Of a DNA stretch of 64,000 bases, positions 17,865-26,378 are shown one piece after another (position 1 is the stretch's first letter; each line of letters opens with the position of its first letter). A program made the translations under genes and the position numbers. The notes under the pieces were generated by a model. That model made no database searches and was not told the origin of the DNA. It saw only the letters and a list, made by a program, of their open reading frames with translations. Origin of the DNA: Zobellia alginiliquefaciens (lineage in GTDB: Bacteria; Bacteroidota; Bacteroidia; Flavobacteriales; Flavobacteriaceae); the NCBI RefSeq assembly GCF_029323795.1, contig NZ_CP119758.1, positions 2,604,001 to 2,668,000 on the forward strand. Direction: 5' to 3'.

Positions 17865-19328
17865 ATGAAAGAGGAGAAAAAAAACAATGAAAATCCGTTA
17901 AAAGTAAACAGGCGTCATTTCTTTTCACAATTGAGCGTGGGTATTGGTTCCCTGGCCTTGGGGTCATTACTGATTCCTGATCTGTTTAAAGGCGGAGGTG
18001 CACAACCTTTGGCACAGCAACCGCTGGGTATTCCTCATTTTGCTCCCAAGGCAAAACGTGTTATCTATCTTTTTCAAGCGGGTGGCCCCTCGCAATTTGA
18101 GAGTTTTGATTACAAGCCTACATTGAAGAAACGCATGGGTGAAGATTTGCCCGAATCCATAAGAAACGGACAGCGGTTAACGGGTATGACATCCGGGCAA
18201 GATAAGTTTCCGTTGATGCCATCGGCCACTAATTTCAAACAGCATGGTCAGAGTGGGGCTTGGGTCAGTGACTATTTTCCCCATATTGCCAAAATTGCGG
18301 ATGAGATTACCGTGGTAAAAAGCATGCATACGGATGCTATCAACCATGATCCGGCCATTACCTTCTTTCAAACGGGAAGTCAGATTTCCGGGCGCCCCAG
18401 TATGGGCTCGTGGATGAGTTACGGCCTTGGTAGTGAAAATAAAAACTTGCCCTCTTTTGTGGTTTTGACCTCTAGGGGAAAGGGCAACAGTCAAGGTTTG
18501 TATTCCAAATTATGGTCTAGTGGATTTTTAGATTCCAAACACCAAGGGGTTCTGTTGCGCTCGGGTAAAGACCCTGTTCTGTATTTGAATGACCCTGACG
18601 GAATCTCAAGATCGGATAAGCGCCATTTGTTGAACGAAGTCTCTCAATTGAACAAAATGCATCATGTGGAAACAGGTGATGACGAAATAGAATCGCGTAT
18701 TGCGCAATATGAAATGGCATACCGCATGCAAATGTCCGTACCCGATGTAATGGACGTTTCAAAAGAACCGGAATCTATTGTAAAGTTGTACGGGGAGGAT
18801 TGTCAAGTGCCGGGCACCTATGCTGCAAATGCTTTACAGGCAAGAAGGTTGGCAGAAAACGGAGTTCGCTTTATACAACTGTATCACCAAGGATGGGATC
18901 AACACGGTAATTTGCCCAATGCCATGGCGGGGCAGGCGAAAGATGTAGATCAAGCTTCCGCAGCGTTAGTCATGGATTTGAAGCAAAGGGGCATGTTAGA
19001 GGATACGTTGGTAGTTTGGGGCGGTGAATTTGGAAGGACGAACTTCTGCCAAGGTAAGTTTGATCCAAAAGATTTTGGTCGTGATCACCACCCACGTGCG
19101 TTCAGTATTTGGATGGCTGGAGGAGGTATCAAGCCAGGTCTCAATTATGGTAAGACTGATGAGTTTGGATATAATATTGTTGAAAATCCGGTGCACGTGC
19201 ATGATTTTCATGCCACCTTAATGCATGCCATGGGATTGGACCACGAGCAAATGACCTATAAATATCAAGGAAGACGTTTCCGATTGACCGATGTTGCCGG
19301 GAATGTAATCAAAGACCTATTAGCATAA
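17865..19328 (+). CDS. DUF1501 protein with Tat signal
   Basis: This is a DUF1501 protein of 487 residues, related in fold to the alkaline phosphatase/sulfatase superfamily. The N-terminus has a twin-arginine motif, NRRHFFSQL (R16-R17), and a hydrophobic stretch (GIGSLALGSLLIPDLF), so it is probably exported folded by the Tat system. Conserved stretches include FQAGGPSQFESFDYKP, SMHTDAINHDPA, LYHQGWDQHGNLP and VVWGGEFGRTNF...GRDHHPRAFSIWMAGGGI, with Asp and His residues fit for a metal site. Pairing with PSC/PSD1 proteins is constant across bacteria but the substrate is unknown. The next gene follows after 3 bp. Confidence 0.9.
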   Translation: MKEEKKNNENPLKVNRRHFFSQLSVGIGSLALGSLLIPDLFKGGGAQPLAQQPLGIPHFAPKAKRVIYLFQAGGPSQFESFDYKPTLKKRMGEDLPESIRNGQRLTGMTSGQDKFPLMPSATNFKQHGQSGAWVSDYFPHIAKIADEITVVKSMHTDAINHDPAITFFQTGSQISGRPSMGSWMSYGLGSENKNLPSFVVLTSRGKGNSQGLYSKLWSSGFLDSKHQGVLLRSGKDPVLYLNDPDGISRSDKRHLLNEVSQLNKMHHVETGDDEIESRIAQYEMAYRMQMSVPDVMDVSKEPESIVKLYGEDCQVPGTYAANALQARRLAENGVRFIQLYHQGWDQHGNLPNAMAGQAKDVDQASAALVMDLKQRGMLEDTLVVWGGEFGRTNFCQGKFDPKDFGRDHHPRAFSIWMAGGGIKPGLNYGKTDEFGYNIVENPVHVHDFHATLMHAMGLDHEQMTYKYQGRRFRLTDVAGNVIKDLLA

Positions 19329-19331
19329 CCA

Positions 19332-20765
19332 ATGACCCGTATTCTGAAAAACCGTTGGGTAGACTATGCCATTTTGGGGCTATCCGTATTTCTTATTTTT
19401 TGTTTGATTTTCGATTCGTATATAGAGTTGCCAAATCTTGTGGCGTGGCTGGGGCGTTGGCATCCATTGATTCTCCATTTTCCGATTGTACTTCTGTTGA
19501 TCGCTGTTTTTTTAGGGCTAACAGGAAAAAAAGTTCCGGACGAATTACTCGTAGTTGCGGTGCTCTCGGCTTTAGTGACTGCTGTTTCCGGGTTTTTCCT
19601 AGGAAAGGAAACCCTGGTAAAAGGAGATTTGCTCTTTTGGCACCAATGGCTGGGTGGAGGTGTGGCCTTAGTAGCTTCCCTTTGGTATGTTCTGGCGAAT
19701 AGAGGATTGAGCGGTACGATGTATACGAAGGTGCTTCAAGTTGTCATGGTCGGTTTGGTGGCGGTTACGGGGCACTATGGCGGAATGGTCACCCATGGGG
19801 AGGAATTTTTAGCACTTCCCACAAACAAAAAAGAAAAAGAGATTCCAGAAAATCCTGTGATTTATGCGGATGTAGTAACCACAATTTTAGAGGATAAATG
19901 TGTGTCATGCCACAATCCCAATAAAAAGAAGGGCGAACTACTCATGACCAATTTAGAAGAGTTGCTAAAAGGAGGGGAGAGCGGTCAGACGCTTATTCCT
20001 GGGGACCCCATAAAAAGTCAGCTAATCAGTAGATTGCACCTTCCGGCGGAAGACGAAGAACATATGCCACCGGAAGGCAAAGCACCGTTGACCCAAAGTG
20101 AAATAGAGATTTTGGAAAGATGGGTGGCTTTGGGCGCTTCGGATACCCTTAGATTTGACCAATTACCGGAAAGTGAACCTTTGGTAGCACTCATAAAAGG
20201 TTTGAAAGAAGGGGATGCCGAATCAAAATGGGCCAGTCTTCCCGTTGTGGCGGATAGTACAATAAAGAATTTATCGAACGATTATCTCACCATAGAGCGA
20301 ATGGCAGCGAATTCCAACGCTTTAAGTATTGATGTGTTTTCGCCGCCCGAGTATACTGCGGCACCTATTATTGCCATGGAGCGTATTGCGGCTAACATTG
20401 TGGAACTCGATTTAAGTGGGTTGCCCATTGGTTCAGCGGAAATGGATTTCGTAGCCAGATGTCAAAATCTGGAATGGCTCGAAGTGGATAAAACTCCTGT
20501 TACCGATGCAGAGGTGGAAAAACTAACGGCATTAAAAAACCTTCGGCTTTTAAAAATTTATGAAACCCCGGTAACGGACAAAAGCATATCTGTTTTTAAG
20601 CAATTGGGAAGTTTAAAAAGTCTGTATGTATGGAAAACGGAACTGTCTAACGAAGCCCTCGAGAGCTTAAAGAGCGAAAATTCAGGCCTCGCCATTAATT
20701 ACGGAATCAATCCTGAAATTGAGACCTTTTTTGTGGCCAGTGATTCTGTTGCAATAGCCAAGTAA
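19332..20765 (+). CDS. membrane-bound c-type cytochrome with DUF2231-like membrane domain and LRR-like tail
   Basis: This is a 477-residue membrane cytochrome. About five transmembrane helices fill residues 12-150, and the WHPLILHFPIVLLL stretch (residues 43-56) is typical of DUF2231. A planctomycete-type cytochrome c domain follows with CVSCH (C190-H194) and HMPPEGKAPLTQSEIEILERWV. The last 130 residues are LRR-like (NLEWLEVDKTPVTDAEVEKL, then NLRLLKIYETPVTD). It could take electrons from the soluble partners into the membrane quinone or cytochrome pool; that role is inferred from the layout. It is tightly linked to the DUF1501 gene. Confidence 0.85.
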   Translation: MTRILKNRWVDYAILGLSVFLIFCLIFDSYIELPNLVAWLGRWHPLILHFPIVLLLIAVFLGLTGKKVPDELLVVAVLSALVTAVSGFFLGKETLVKGDLLFWHQWLGGGVALVASLWYVLANRGLSGTMYTKVLQVVMVGLVAVTGHYGGMVTHGEEFLALPTNKKEKEIPENPVIYADVVTTILEDKCVSCHNPNKKKGELLMTNLEELLKGGESGQTLIPGDPIKSQLISRLHLPAEDEEHMPPEGKAPLTQSEIEILERWVALGASDTLRFDQLPESEPLVALIKGLKEGDAESKWASLPVVADSTIKNLSNDYLTIERMAANSNALSIDVFSPPEYTAAPIIAMERIAANIVELDLSGLPIGSAEMDFVARCQNLEWLEVDKTPVTDAEVEKLTALKNLRLLKIYETPVTDKSISVFKQLGSLKSLYVWKTELSNEALESLKSENSGLAINYGINPEIETFFVASDSVAIAK

Positions 20766-20888
20766 AGGTTTGTGCGGTTAATACTTCCTGTATCAGGCCA
20801 TAAGGGGGCGTTATCAATGGAACAGCGTAGTATTCTTTAATTATTAAGTAACTTTAGAGCTATAGGTAAACTTGAAATACCTCTAGCT

Positions 20889-21503
20889 ATGAAAACAAAA
20901 TCCTATATTCTCATACTCTTTCTGTTAATGGCGGGCTTCGTTCTCGCATCTATGTATACCCCTTCGGAAAGTGATTATGTTTCTGTTCCTCCTTCAAAAA
21001 AAAATAGCGAAACTCCTTCTGATATAGCTTTTCATAAAATGATGGATGTGTTGACGCACCCGCGCTGCGTTAACTGCCACCCGAACGATCATGTGCCCAA
21101 ACAGGGGATTGAGGGCGACCCTCACGACTTTGGGATGAGTAGGGGAGAAAACAATCTCGGCTTTGAAGCCACAAAATGCACCACTTGCCATCAGACGGAA
21201 AACAATCCATATTCCGGGGTTCCTGGGGCACCACATTGGTCATTGGCTCCGCATTCTATGCAATGGCAGGGGCTGGATAGATTTGAAATTGCAGCCTCCA
21301 TGATGGATACGGGACGTAATGGCGGCCGTACGCCCGAGGATATTCTACATCATTTAACCGAAGACAAATTGGTGTTATGGGCTTTTCATCCAGGAGTTGA
21401 TGCCAAAGGGGAACCTCGTGAAGTGCCTCCGGTATCTAAAGAAGAATATATAAAAGCCGTGGAAGCATGGTTCGAAAACGGACATGTCATTCCATCCAAA
21501 TAA
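20889..21503 (+). CDS. diheme c-type cytochrome, isoquinoline 1-oxidoreductase-associated type
   Basis: This is a small exported cytochrome of 204 residues with an N-terminal signal or anchor (residues 5-21). Two CXXCH heme sites are visible: CVNCH (C60-H64) and CTTCH (C97-H101). Conserved histidines and methionines between and after them (MSRG, HSMQWQG) may serve as axial ligands. It resembles the cytochrome-like subunits annotated next to isoquinoline 1-oxidoreductases. It precedes the [2Fe-2S] and Mo subunits and would be their electron acceptor. A 123 bp gap separates it from the upstream cytochrome gene. Confidence 0.82.
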   Translation: MKTKSYILILFLLMAGFVLASMYTPSESDYVSVPPSKKNSETPSDIAFHKMMDVLTHPRCVNCHPNDHVPKQGIEGDPHDFGMSRGENNLGFEATKCTTCHQTENNPYSGVPGAPHWSLAPHSMQWQGLDRFEIAASMMDTGRNGGRTPEDILHHLTEDKLVLWAFHPGVDAKGEPREVPPVSKEEYIKAVEAWFENGHVIPSK

Positions 21504-21519
21504 AAGAAAAAAATCGACT

Positions 21520-22014
21520 ATGAAAATTTCAATGCAGGTCAATGGGCAGTCGCATGTTGTTGAACTTACGGATGAGTATACCCCTTTGCTGTGGGTTATC
21601 CGAGATATGCTGGGATTGAAAGGCACCAAGTTTGGCTGTGGAAAAGCGGCCTGTGGAGCATGTACGCTCCATGTAGATGGCGAAGCGGTTCGGTCCTGTT
21701 CCTATCCCGTAAAATTTGCGGAGGGAAAAGAAATCACGACTATTGAAGGATTGGGAGATGCCACAAATCCGCATCCCGTACAACAGGCCTGGATAGAGGA
21801 AATTGTGCCACAATGCGGCTATTGCCAGCCGGGTTTTATGATGGCTACGGCCGCATTATTGGATAAAATTCCAAATCCAACAAACCAAGATATAGATGAT
21901 AATATCATAAACGTTTGTAGATGCGGAACGTATTATAGAATGCGTAAAGCCATTCACCTTGCTGCCGAAAAGCAGAGTACTTTAAAAACAGACAGCGAAC
22001 CTACAAATTCTTAG
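21520..22014 (+). CDS. [2Fe-2S] subunit of a molybdenum hydroxylase
   Basis: This is the small iron-sulfur subunit of a xanthine-oxidase-family enzyme, 164 residues. The plant-ferredoxin cluster is held by C40, C45, C48 and C60 (GCGKAACGACTLHVDG), and the second all-helical domain by C99, C102, C133 and C135 (PQCGYCQPGFMM; NVCRCGTYYR). The ATG at 21520 is preferred: an in-frame ATG at 21484 lies inside the upstream gene and adds a non-conserved basic stretch. There is no signal peptide, so it would be exported bound to the Tat-bearing large subunit. It abuts the large-subunit gene with no gap. Confidence 0.92.
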   Translation: MKISMQVNGQSHVVELTDEYTPLLWVIRDMLGLKGTKFGCGKAACGACTLHVDGEAVRSCSYPVKFAEGKEITTIEGLGDATNPHPVQQAWIEEIVPQCGYCQPGFMMATAALLDKIPNPTNQDIDDNIINVCRCGTYYRMRKAIHLAAEKQSTLKTDSEPTNS

Positions 22015-24183
22015 ATGATGACAGAGAACGAATCCTCAGGAAATAAGAAAGTATCAAGGCGAAAGTTTTTGGTACGTGGCGGTTTAGGTACGGTGGGCGT
22101 ATTGGCCGTAGGAACCTATTTATTCAGAAATCCGATCAGAAGGGCTGTTTTGGAGAAGGTAAATTCAATGGATATTGAATATTTAGGAAGCACGGATAAT
22201 CCCATGTTATGGTTTGAGTTGGGCCCGGCCAATGAAATCATTCTACATTCACCAAAAATAGAAATGGGGCAAGGTACGTTTACGGGATTGGCACAAATGG
22301 CTGCGGATGAACTGGAAGTTCCTTTTCAGAATGTAAAAGTTGTACATGCCACTACGGATACAGGAAATATTGACCAGTTCAGTACGGGAGGGAGCACGTC
22401 TATTTCAGGACTTTGGCAACCGTTACGGGAATTGGCGGCCACTTTTCGGGAAATGCTGAAGCTTAAAGGGGCGGAGAAATTAGGGGTTCCCGTGTCCGAA
22501 GTCACCGCAGTAGACGGTATAGTTTCGGGAAATGGAAAAAGCCTTTCCTATTCGGAAATTGCAGAAGGAGTAACCAGTTGGACCATTCCGGATACTCCTG
22601 TTTTAAAAAATAGAGATACCTATCGCTTTGTTGGAAAACCTTTGCCACGCGTAGATTTAGAGGATAAGGTCTATGGCTCGCCTATGTTCGGTTTGGATGC
22701 CGAAATGCCAAATATGGTGTTTGGGGCAGTAGTTCGACCTTCAAAAATAGGAGCAAAATATATCAGTGCCACCGCGGATAAGGCCGAAAAAATGCCCGGA
22801 GTCATTAAAATTGTCAAGGAAGATGATTTTGTTGCCGTAGTTGCGGAATCGTATATCGAAGCCGAAAATGCCAAACAAGCAATTGAGGTGGTCTGGGAAA
22901 CCCCGGATAATTTACAGCAAGAGGAGATAGTGGCTATGATGACGGTGGGAAACGGAAACTCCAGTATTATTCAAAAACAGGGCGATGCTTTGGAAGGGGA
23001 TGCCGTTGTGCAGATGGAATTTAGAAGTCCCATTGGTGCACACGCCCAGATAGAACCCAATGGTGTGGTCGCATCCGTTGTAGATGAGAAGGCAACGATT
23101 ATGATTTCTACCCAGGTCATTGGTATTACGCGTAAAGAGGTAGCCTCCCGTTTGGGATGGGATGAAGAGCAGGTAAATGTGATTCCCACCTATCTAGGTG
23201 GTGGTTTTGGAAGACGACTGCATACGCCCCATGCGGTTCAGGCAGCGGTGATGTCCAAAGCTGTGGGCAAACCTGTAAAGTACGTTTTTAGTCGGGAAGA
23301 AGAATTTCAGCATGATATGTTCCGTCCGCCTACCCATCATATTGTAAAAGGAAGTCTGAACGAGGAGGGTTTATTAAGCGGACTCGAACATCATTTTGTG
23401 AGTGGGGATGTGGGTAATAATTCGGCATTGATACCTAATGTGGTACCCACTATTTTGGGTGCGGATGTGGGAGCTATTAGAGGTGCATTTATTCAGTATA
23501 CAGCCGTACCCAATCATAGGTCTGTGTATTGGCATGTAGATTTGCCTTTTGCTACCAGTTGGTGGCGTAGTTTAGGTTTATTGGCCAATACCTTTGCCAT
23601 AGAAAGTTTTGTAGATGAGATGGCGCTGAAAGCAGAAAAGAATGCCATAGAATTCCGTTTGGCACATATTGGCGATGATGAAGCAGGGAAACGCTTAAAA
23701 AATGTAATCCGTACCGCAGGTGAGAAATCGGGATATTCCGAAGAAATCAAAGCGAATAGAGCTATGGGATTTGCAGCCTCGGTAGATGCGGGCACACCTT
23801 GTGCGCATGTGGTTGAGGTTTCCGTAACGGATAACGAAATAAAAGTCCATAAAGTTACGGTAGTTTTAGACCCTGGCCTTGCTGTAAACCCGGATCAGGT
23901 TAGGGCGCAATGCGAAGGCTGCGTTATTATGGGCATGAGTGCGGTACTGTTCGAGCAAATGAAAGTGGTGGACGGCTCTTTGACCCCTACGATTTACGGA
24001 CCCTATGAAATGGCATTAATGAAACATGCGCCCAAAGAAATAGAAGTGGTATTGCTTCAAGGCAAAGATACACCGGGCCCTGTGGGCGAACCGCCATTGG
24101 GACCCATTGGTGCGGCGATTGCCAATGCCGTAAAAAGACTAACGGGCAAACGTCTGCAATCCATGCCCCTAAAATTGACATAA
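22015..24183 (+). CDS. molybdopterin-binding hydroxylase large subunit (IorB-like, Tat-exported)
   Basis: This is the catalytic molybdenum-cofactor subunit of a xanthine dehydrogenase-family hydroxylase, 722 residues, closest in layout to isoquinoline 1-oxidoreductase beta or aldehyde oxidoreductase. The N-terminus has a Tat motif, SRRKFLVRGG (R15-R16), and a hydrophobic helix, so the enzyme should act in the periplasm. Moco-contact motifs are PKIEMGQGTFTGLAQM, YLGGGFGRRLHTPHAVQAA and, near the C-terminus, GEPPLGPIGAAIANAV, whose glutamate is the usual catalytic base. It inserts a water-derived oxygen into an N-heterocycle or aldehyde and passes electrons to the [2Fe-2S] subunit. The substrate is unknown. 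A strong terminator follows. Confidence 0.92.
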   Translation: MMTENESSGNKKVSRRKFLVRGGLGTVGVLAVGTYLFRNPIRRAVLEKVNSMDIEYLGSTDNPMLWFELGPANEIILHSPKIEMGQGTFTGLAQMAADELEVPFQNVKVVHATTDTGNIDQFSTGGSTSISGLWQPLRELAATFREMLKLKGAEKLGVPVSEVTAVDGIVSGNGKSLSYSEIAEGVTSWTIPDTPVLKNRDTYRFVGKPLPRVDLEDKVYGSPMFGLDAEMPNMVFGAVVRPSKIGAKYISATADKAEKMPGVIKIVKEDDFVAVVAESYIEAENAKQAIEVVWETPDNLQQEEIVAMMTVGNGNSSIIQKQGDALEGDAVVQMEFRSPIGAHAQIEPNGVVASVVDEKATIMISTQVIGITRKEVASRLGWDEEQVNVIPTYLGGGFGRRLHTPHAVQAAVMSKAVGKPVKYVFSREEEFQHDMFRPPTHHIVKGSLNEEGLLSGLEHHFVSGDVGNNSALIPNVVPTILGADVGAIRGAFIQYTAVPNHRSVYWHVDLPFATSWWRSLGLLANTFAIESFVDEMALKAEKNAIEFRLAHIGDDEAGKRLKNVIRTAGEKSGYSEEIKANRAMGFAASVDAGTPCAHVVEVSVTDNEIKVHKVTVVLDPGLAVNPDQVRAQCEGCVIMGMSAVLFEQMKVVDGSLTPTIYGPYEMALMKHAPKEIEVVLLQGKDTPGPVGEPPLGPIGAAIANAVKRLTGKRLQSMPLKLT

Positions 24184-24194
24184 ATTAAAACCTA

Positions 24195-24226
24195 AAAAAG
24201 GCTTCCAGTTGGTTGGAAGCCTTTTT
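24195..24226 (+). terminator. rho-independent terminator of the cytochrome/Mo cluster
   Basis: A perfect 13 bp stem, AAAAAGGCTTCCA (24195-24207) with TGGAAGCCTTTTT (24214-24226), closes a 6 nt loop. It starts 11 bp after the Mo-subunit stop codon. The A and T runs on both sides make it usable in either direction. Confidence 0.92.
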
Positions 24227-24264
24227 AAACTTTAGTGCTTCTCTTGTTCTTTAGCTTTTTCCTA

Positions 24265-24547
24265 GATCACAAGACCGGTGGTCTTGCATCTTTCCATAAA
24301 ACAAAGAACCACGCCGAAATGGGCGTGGTTTCTAACTTAAAGTGATGGCACTAGGATTACCTTTCGGTGTTCCTAGGCGGCTCAATGTTGCAAATTGTAA
24401 ACCACGAGCTAGCGCTCTGGTTCTTCATCTTATTCCAAGATCACAAGACCGGTGGTCTTGCATCTTTCCATAAAACAAAGAACCACGCCGAAATGGGCGT
24501 GGTTTCTTAATTTAAAGTGATGGCACTAGGATTCGAACCTAGGACCG
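24265..24547 (-). repeat. left copy of the tRNA-Arg-associated repeat block (degenerate tRNA 3' ends plus terminators)
   Basis: This block is almost identical to 25886-26169. It holds two sub-units of about 69 bp (24265-24333 and 24439-24507), each with the small stem AAGACC/GGTCTT and the terminator hairpin AACCACGCC/GGCGTGGTT. Each sub-unit is followed by a piece of the tRNA-Arg 3' end: 16 nt at 24343-24358 and 30 nt at 24518-24547, the latter equal to tRNA positions from the T-arm to the discriminator base. After 24547 the match stops abruptly. The block explains the gene-free stretch before the Fic gene. Confidence 0.85.
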
Positions 24548-24568
24548 TCATTTAAGTTTTAAAAATCA

Positions 24569-25687
24569 TCAATTTTCACTCAATTGAAGATAGTAGCGGG
24601 TACCTTTCAACGCTCCTGTTTTATACAGGGCACCTATATCGATTAAGTGTTTTAAATCCCTTGTAGCTGTGGAAGCAGAGGTTCCGGCAATGCGGGTGTA
24701 GTTGTCGGCACTTAAGCCTCCTTTGAATCCCGTATGACCCTCTTCAAAAACACGACGTATTACTTTAAGTTGCCGTTTATTCATTTGGTTTGAAAAGCGG
24801 TCAAAATAATGTGCTTTTTGAATCAAAAAGTCGATAACTTTTAAGGTGTTCTCTTGGGCATCTAAAATGGTTTGACCAAAATAAACAAGCCAATCCGTCA
24901 ACTCGCATTTGCGATTATGTTTTTCTAAAGTCCCATAATATTCTTTTTTCTTCGCCTCTATCATTTGGGACAGAGAAATTAAAGCAGGACGTTGTATACT
25001 TTGAGAAATTGATTTTTCAGCTATGGCACGTCCAATGCGGCCATTACCATCTTCAAAAGGGTGGATGGTCACAAAATAAAAATGAGCAATACCAGCTTTT
25101 GCTAAAGGCGATATTGATTTGTTGTCTATAGTATGAACCGTATTGAACCATATAACAAATTCATCCATTTCAGAGCGTATTACTTTGGATGGAGGCGCCT
25201 CAAAATGAACGGTGGGCCTATCTAGTCGCCCTGAGACAATCTGCATAGGGTCCTCATGGGTGCGGTATCGTCCTGTATCTACCAAATCCCTTCTACCACT
25301 GGTTAACATGTTGTGCCATTGGAACATTTGTTTATGGGACAGTGGCTGATTATAGGTTTTATATAGGTCGACCATCATTTCAGAAACCCCAAATTCGGCA
25401 GGGGGTAATTTTCGTTTGGTAGACTCAAGCCCCAAATTCTTTTTGATAGATTCCTGTATACTAGCTATATTGAGAAACTCGCCTTCAATTTCAGAAGTTT
25501 TTAAGGCTTCATCGGAAAGTATTTGAATTAAAAGCTGGTCTTTTTCTTCTTGTTTTATATGTTTAAAAGCCCCTAGGGCTACCCCATTTTTTTGTAAAAA
25601 ATTGCGTTCTAACGCTTCAATAGCCTCTTTTTTAAAGGTAAAATGAGGCCATTCTTTTGTTTGCCAATTCCATTTTTGATGTCCCAT
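24569..25687 (-). CDS. Fic family protein (class II AMPylase) with C-terminal winged helix
   Basis: This is a Fic-domain enzyme of 372 residues that probably transfers AMP from ATP to a protein side chain. An N-terminal helical region (DUF4172-like, starting KWNWQTKEWP) carries the autoinhibitory motif TSEIEG (T64-G69), matching (S/T)xxxE(G/N). This places it in class II, where the motif blocks ATP on the same chain. The catalytic motif HPFEDGNGRIGR (H209-R220) is complete. The C-terminal 80 residues look like a winged-helix DNA-binding domain (GLSADNYTRIAGTSASTATRDLKHL), which suggests autoregulation. It is the only gene between two copies of the tRNA-linked repeat block, so it was probably acquired there. 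No toxin-antitoxin partner gene is visible. Confidence 0.93.
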   Translation of the reverse strand: MGHQKWNWQTKEWPHFTFKKEAIEALERNFLQKNGVALGAFKHIKQEEKDQLLIQILSDEALKTSEIEGEFLNIASIQESIKKNLGLESTKRKLPPAEFGVSEMMVDLYKTYNQPLSHKQMFQWHNMLTSGRRDLVDTGRYRTHEDPMQIVSGRLDRPTVHFEAPPSKVIRSEMDEFVIWFNTVHTIDNKSISPLAKAGIAHFYFVTIHPFEDGNGRIGRAIAEKSISQSIQRPALISLSQMIEAKKKEYYGTLEKHNRKCELTDWLVYFGQTILDAQENTLKVIDFLIQKAHYFDRFSNQMNKRQLKVIRRVFEEGHTGFKGGLSADNYTRIAGTSASTATRDLKHLIDIGALYKTGALKGTRYYLQLSEN

Positions 25688-25740
25688 GAGCTATAACTTT
25701 GCTTTTTATAGCTCAAATTTAGTCAAATTTTGAGCTATAT
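25688..25740 (-). promoter_or_regulatory. Fic promoter and operator-like inverted repeats
   Basis: Read on the minus strand, TAAATTTG (25714-25721) fits the -7 consensus. Arms of GAGCTATA occur three times: 25688-25696 and 25706-25714 form a perfect 9 bp inverted repeat directly before the ATG, and a third arm lies at 25732-25740. This is suited to repression by the Fic protein's own winged helix, or to a leader hairpin. Motif evidence only. Confidence 0.45.
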
Positions 25741-25885
25741 ATTAGGTATTTACTGCTCAAATATAGATACTATATTGGATTATAGTGTTTTAGGGTTCGT
25801 AATTTTGATTTAACCGCTGATTTTTCACTTTACAGCTATTTAATGAGTTCTTATAGTCTTTCTCCACAACCTTAAGGCTTTATCC

Positions 25886-26139
25886 ATCACAAGACTGCTG
25901 GTCTTGCAGCTTTCCATAAAACAAAGAACCACGCCGAAATGGGCGTGGTTTCTAACTTAAAGTGATATGGCACTAGGATTACCTTTCGGTATTCCTAGGC
26001 GGCTCAATGTTGCAAATTGCAAACCACGAGCTAGCGCTCTGGTTCTTCGTCTTATTCCAAGATCACAAGACCGGTGTTCTTGCACCTTTCCATAAAACAA
26101 AGAACCACGCCGAAATGGGCGTGGTTTCTTAATTTAAAG

Positions 26140-26169
<30 letters not shown>
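25886..26169 (-). repeat. right copy of the tRNA-Arg-associated repeat block
   Basis: This is the second copy of the block at 24265-24547, lying about 1.62 kb further on. It differs by a few substitutions and a 2 bp insertion (GATATGG for GATGG). Again there are two sub-units with terminator hairpins, one 3'-end relic of the tRNA at 25963-25980, and finally the functional tRNA 3' end at 26140-26169. Between 25741 and 25885 only AT-rich DNA with no gene is seen. Confidence 0.85.
26103..26126 (-). terminator. terminator of tRNA-Arg
   Basis: The perfect 9 bp stem AACCACGCC/GGCGTGGTT has a 6 nt loop and, on the minus strand, is followed by CTTTGTTTT. It lies 13 bp downstream of the tRNA 3' end. 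The same hairpin occurs three more times in the flanking repeat blocks. Confidence 0.75.
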
Positions 26170-26213
<44 letters not shown>

Positions 26214-26378
26214 ATTTTTAAAGCGGTGCAAAGATATATTTTTTTCTAGAAAAAGACCCTTATAGAGTTTAAAAAATGGATTTTCTATTTAAAAAAATAG
26301 GATAACAAGATGTAAATCTTTAATATTTAATGAGTTGACTGTTTTTTAAGAGAGTCCATACTATTTGTAAACAGCGGT

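Noticed and set aside
21484-21519. Longer start for the [2Fe-2S] subunit
   Set aside because: It would overlap the cytochrome gene by 20 bp and add a basic stretch not typical of the family; the ATG at 21520 fits the ferredoxin domain start.
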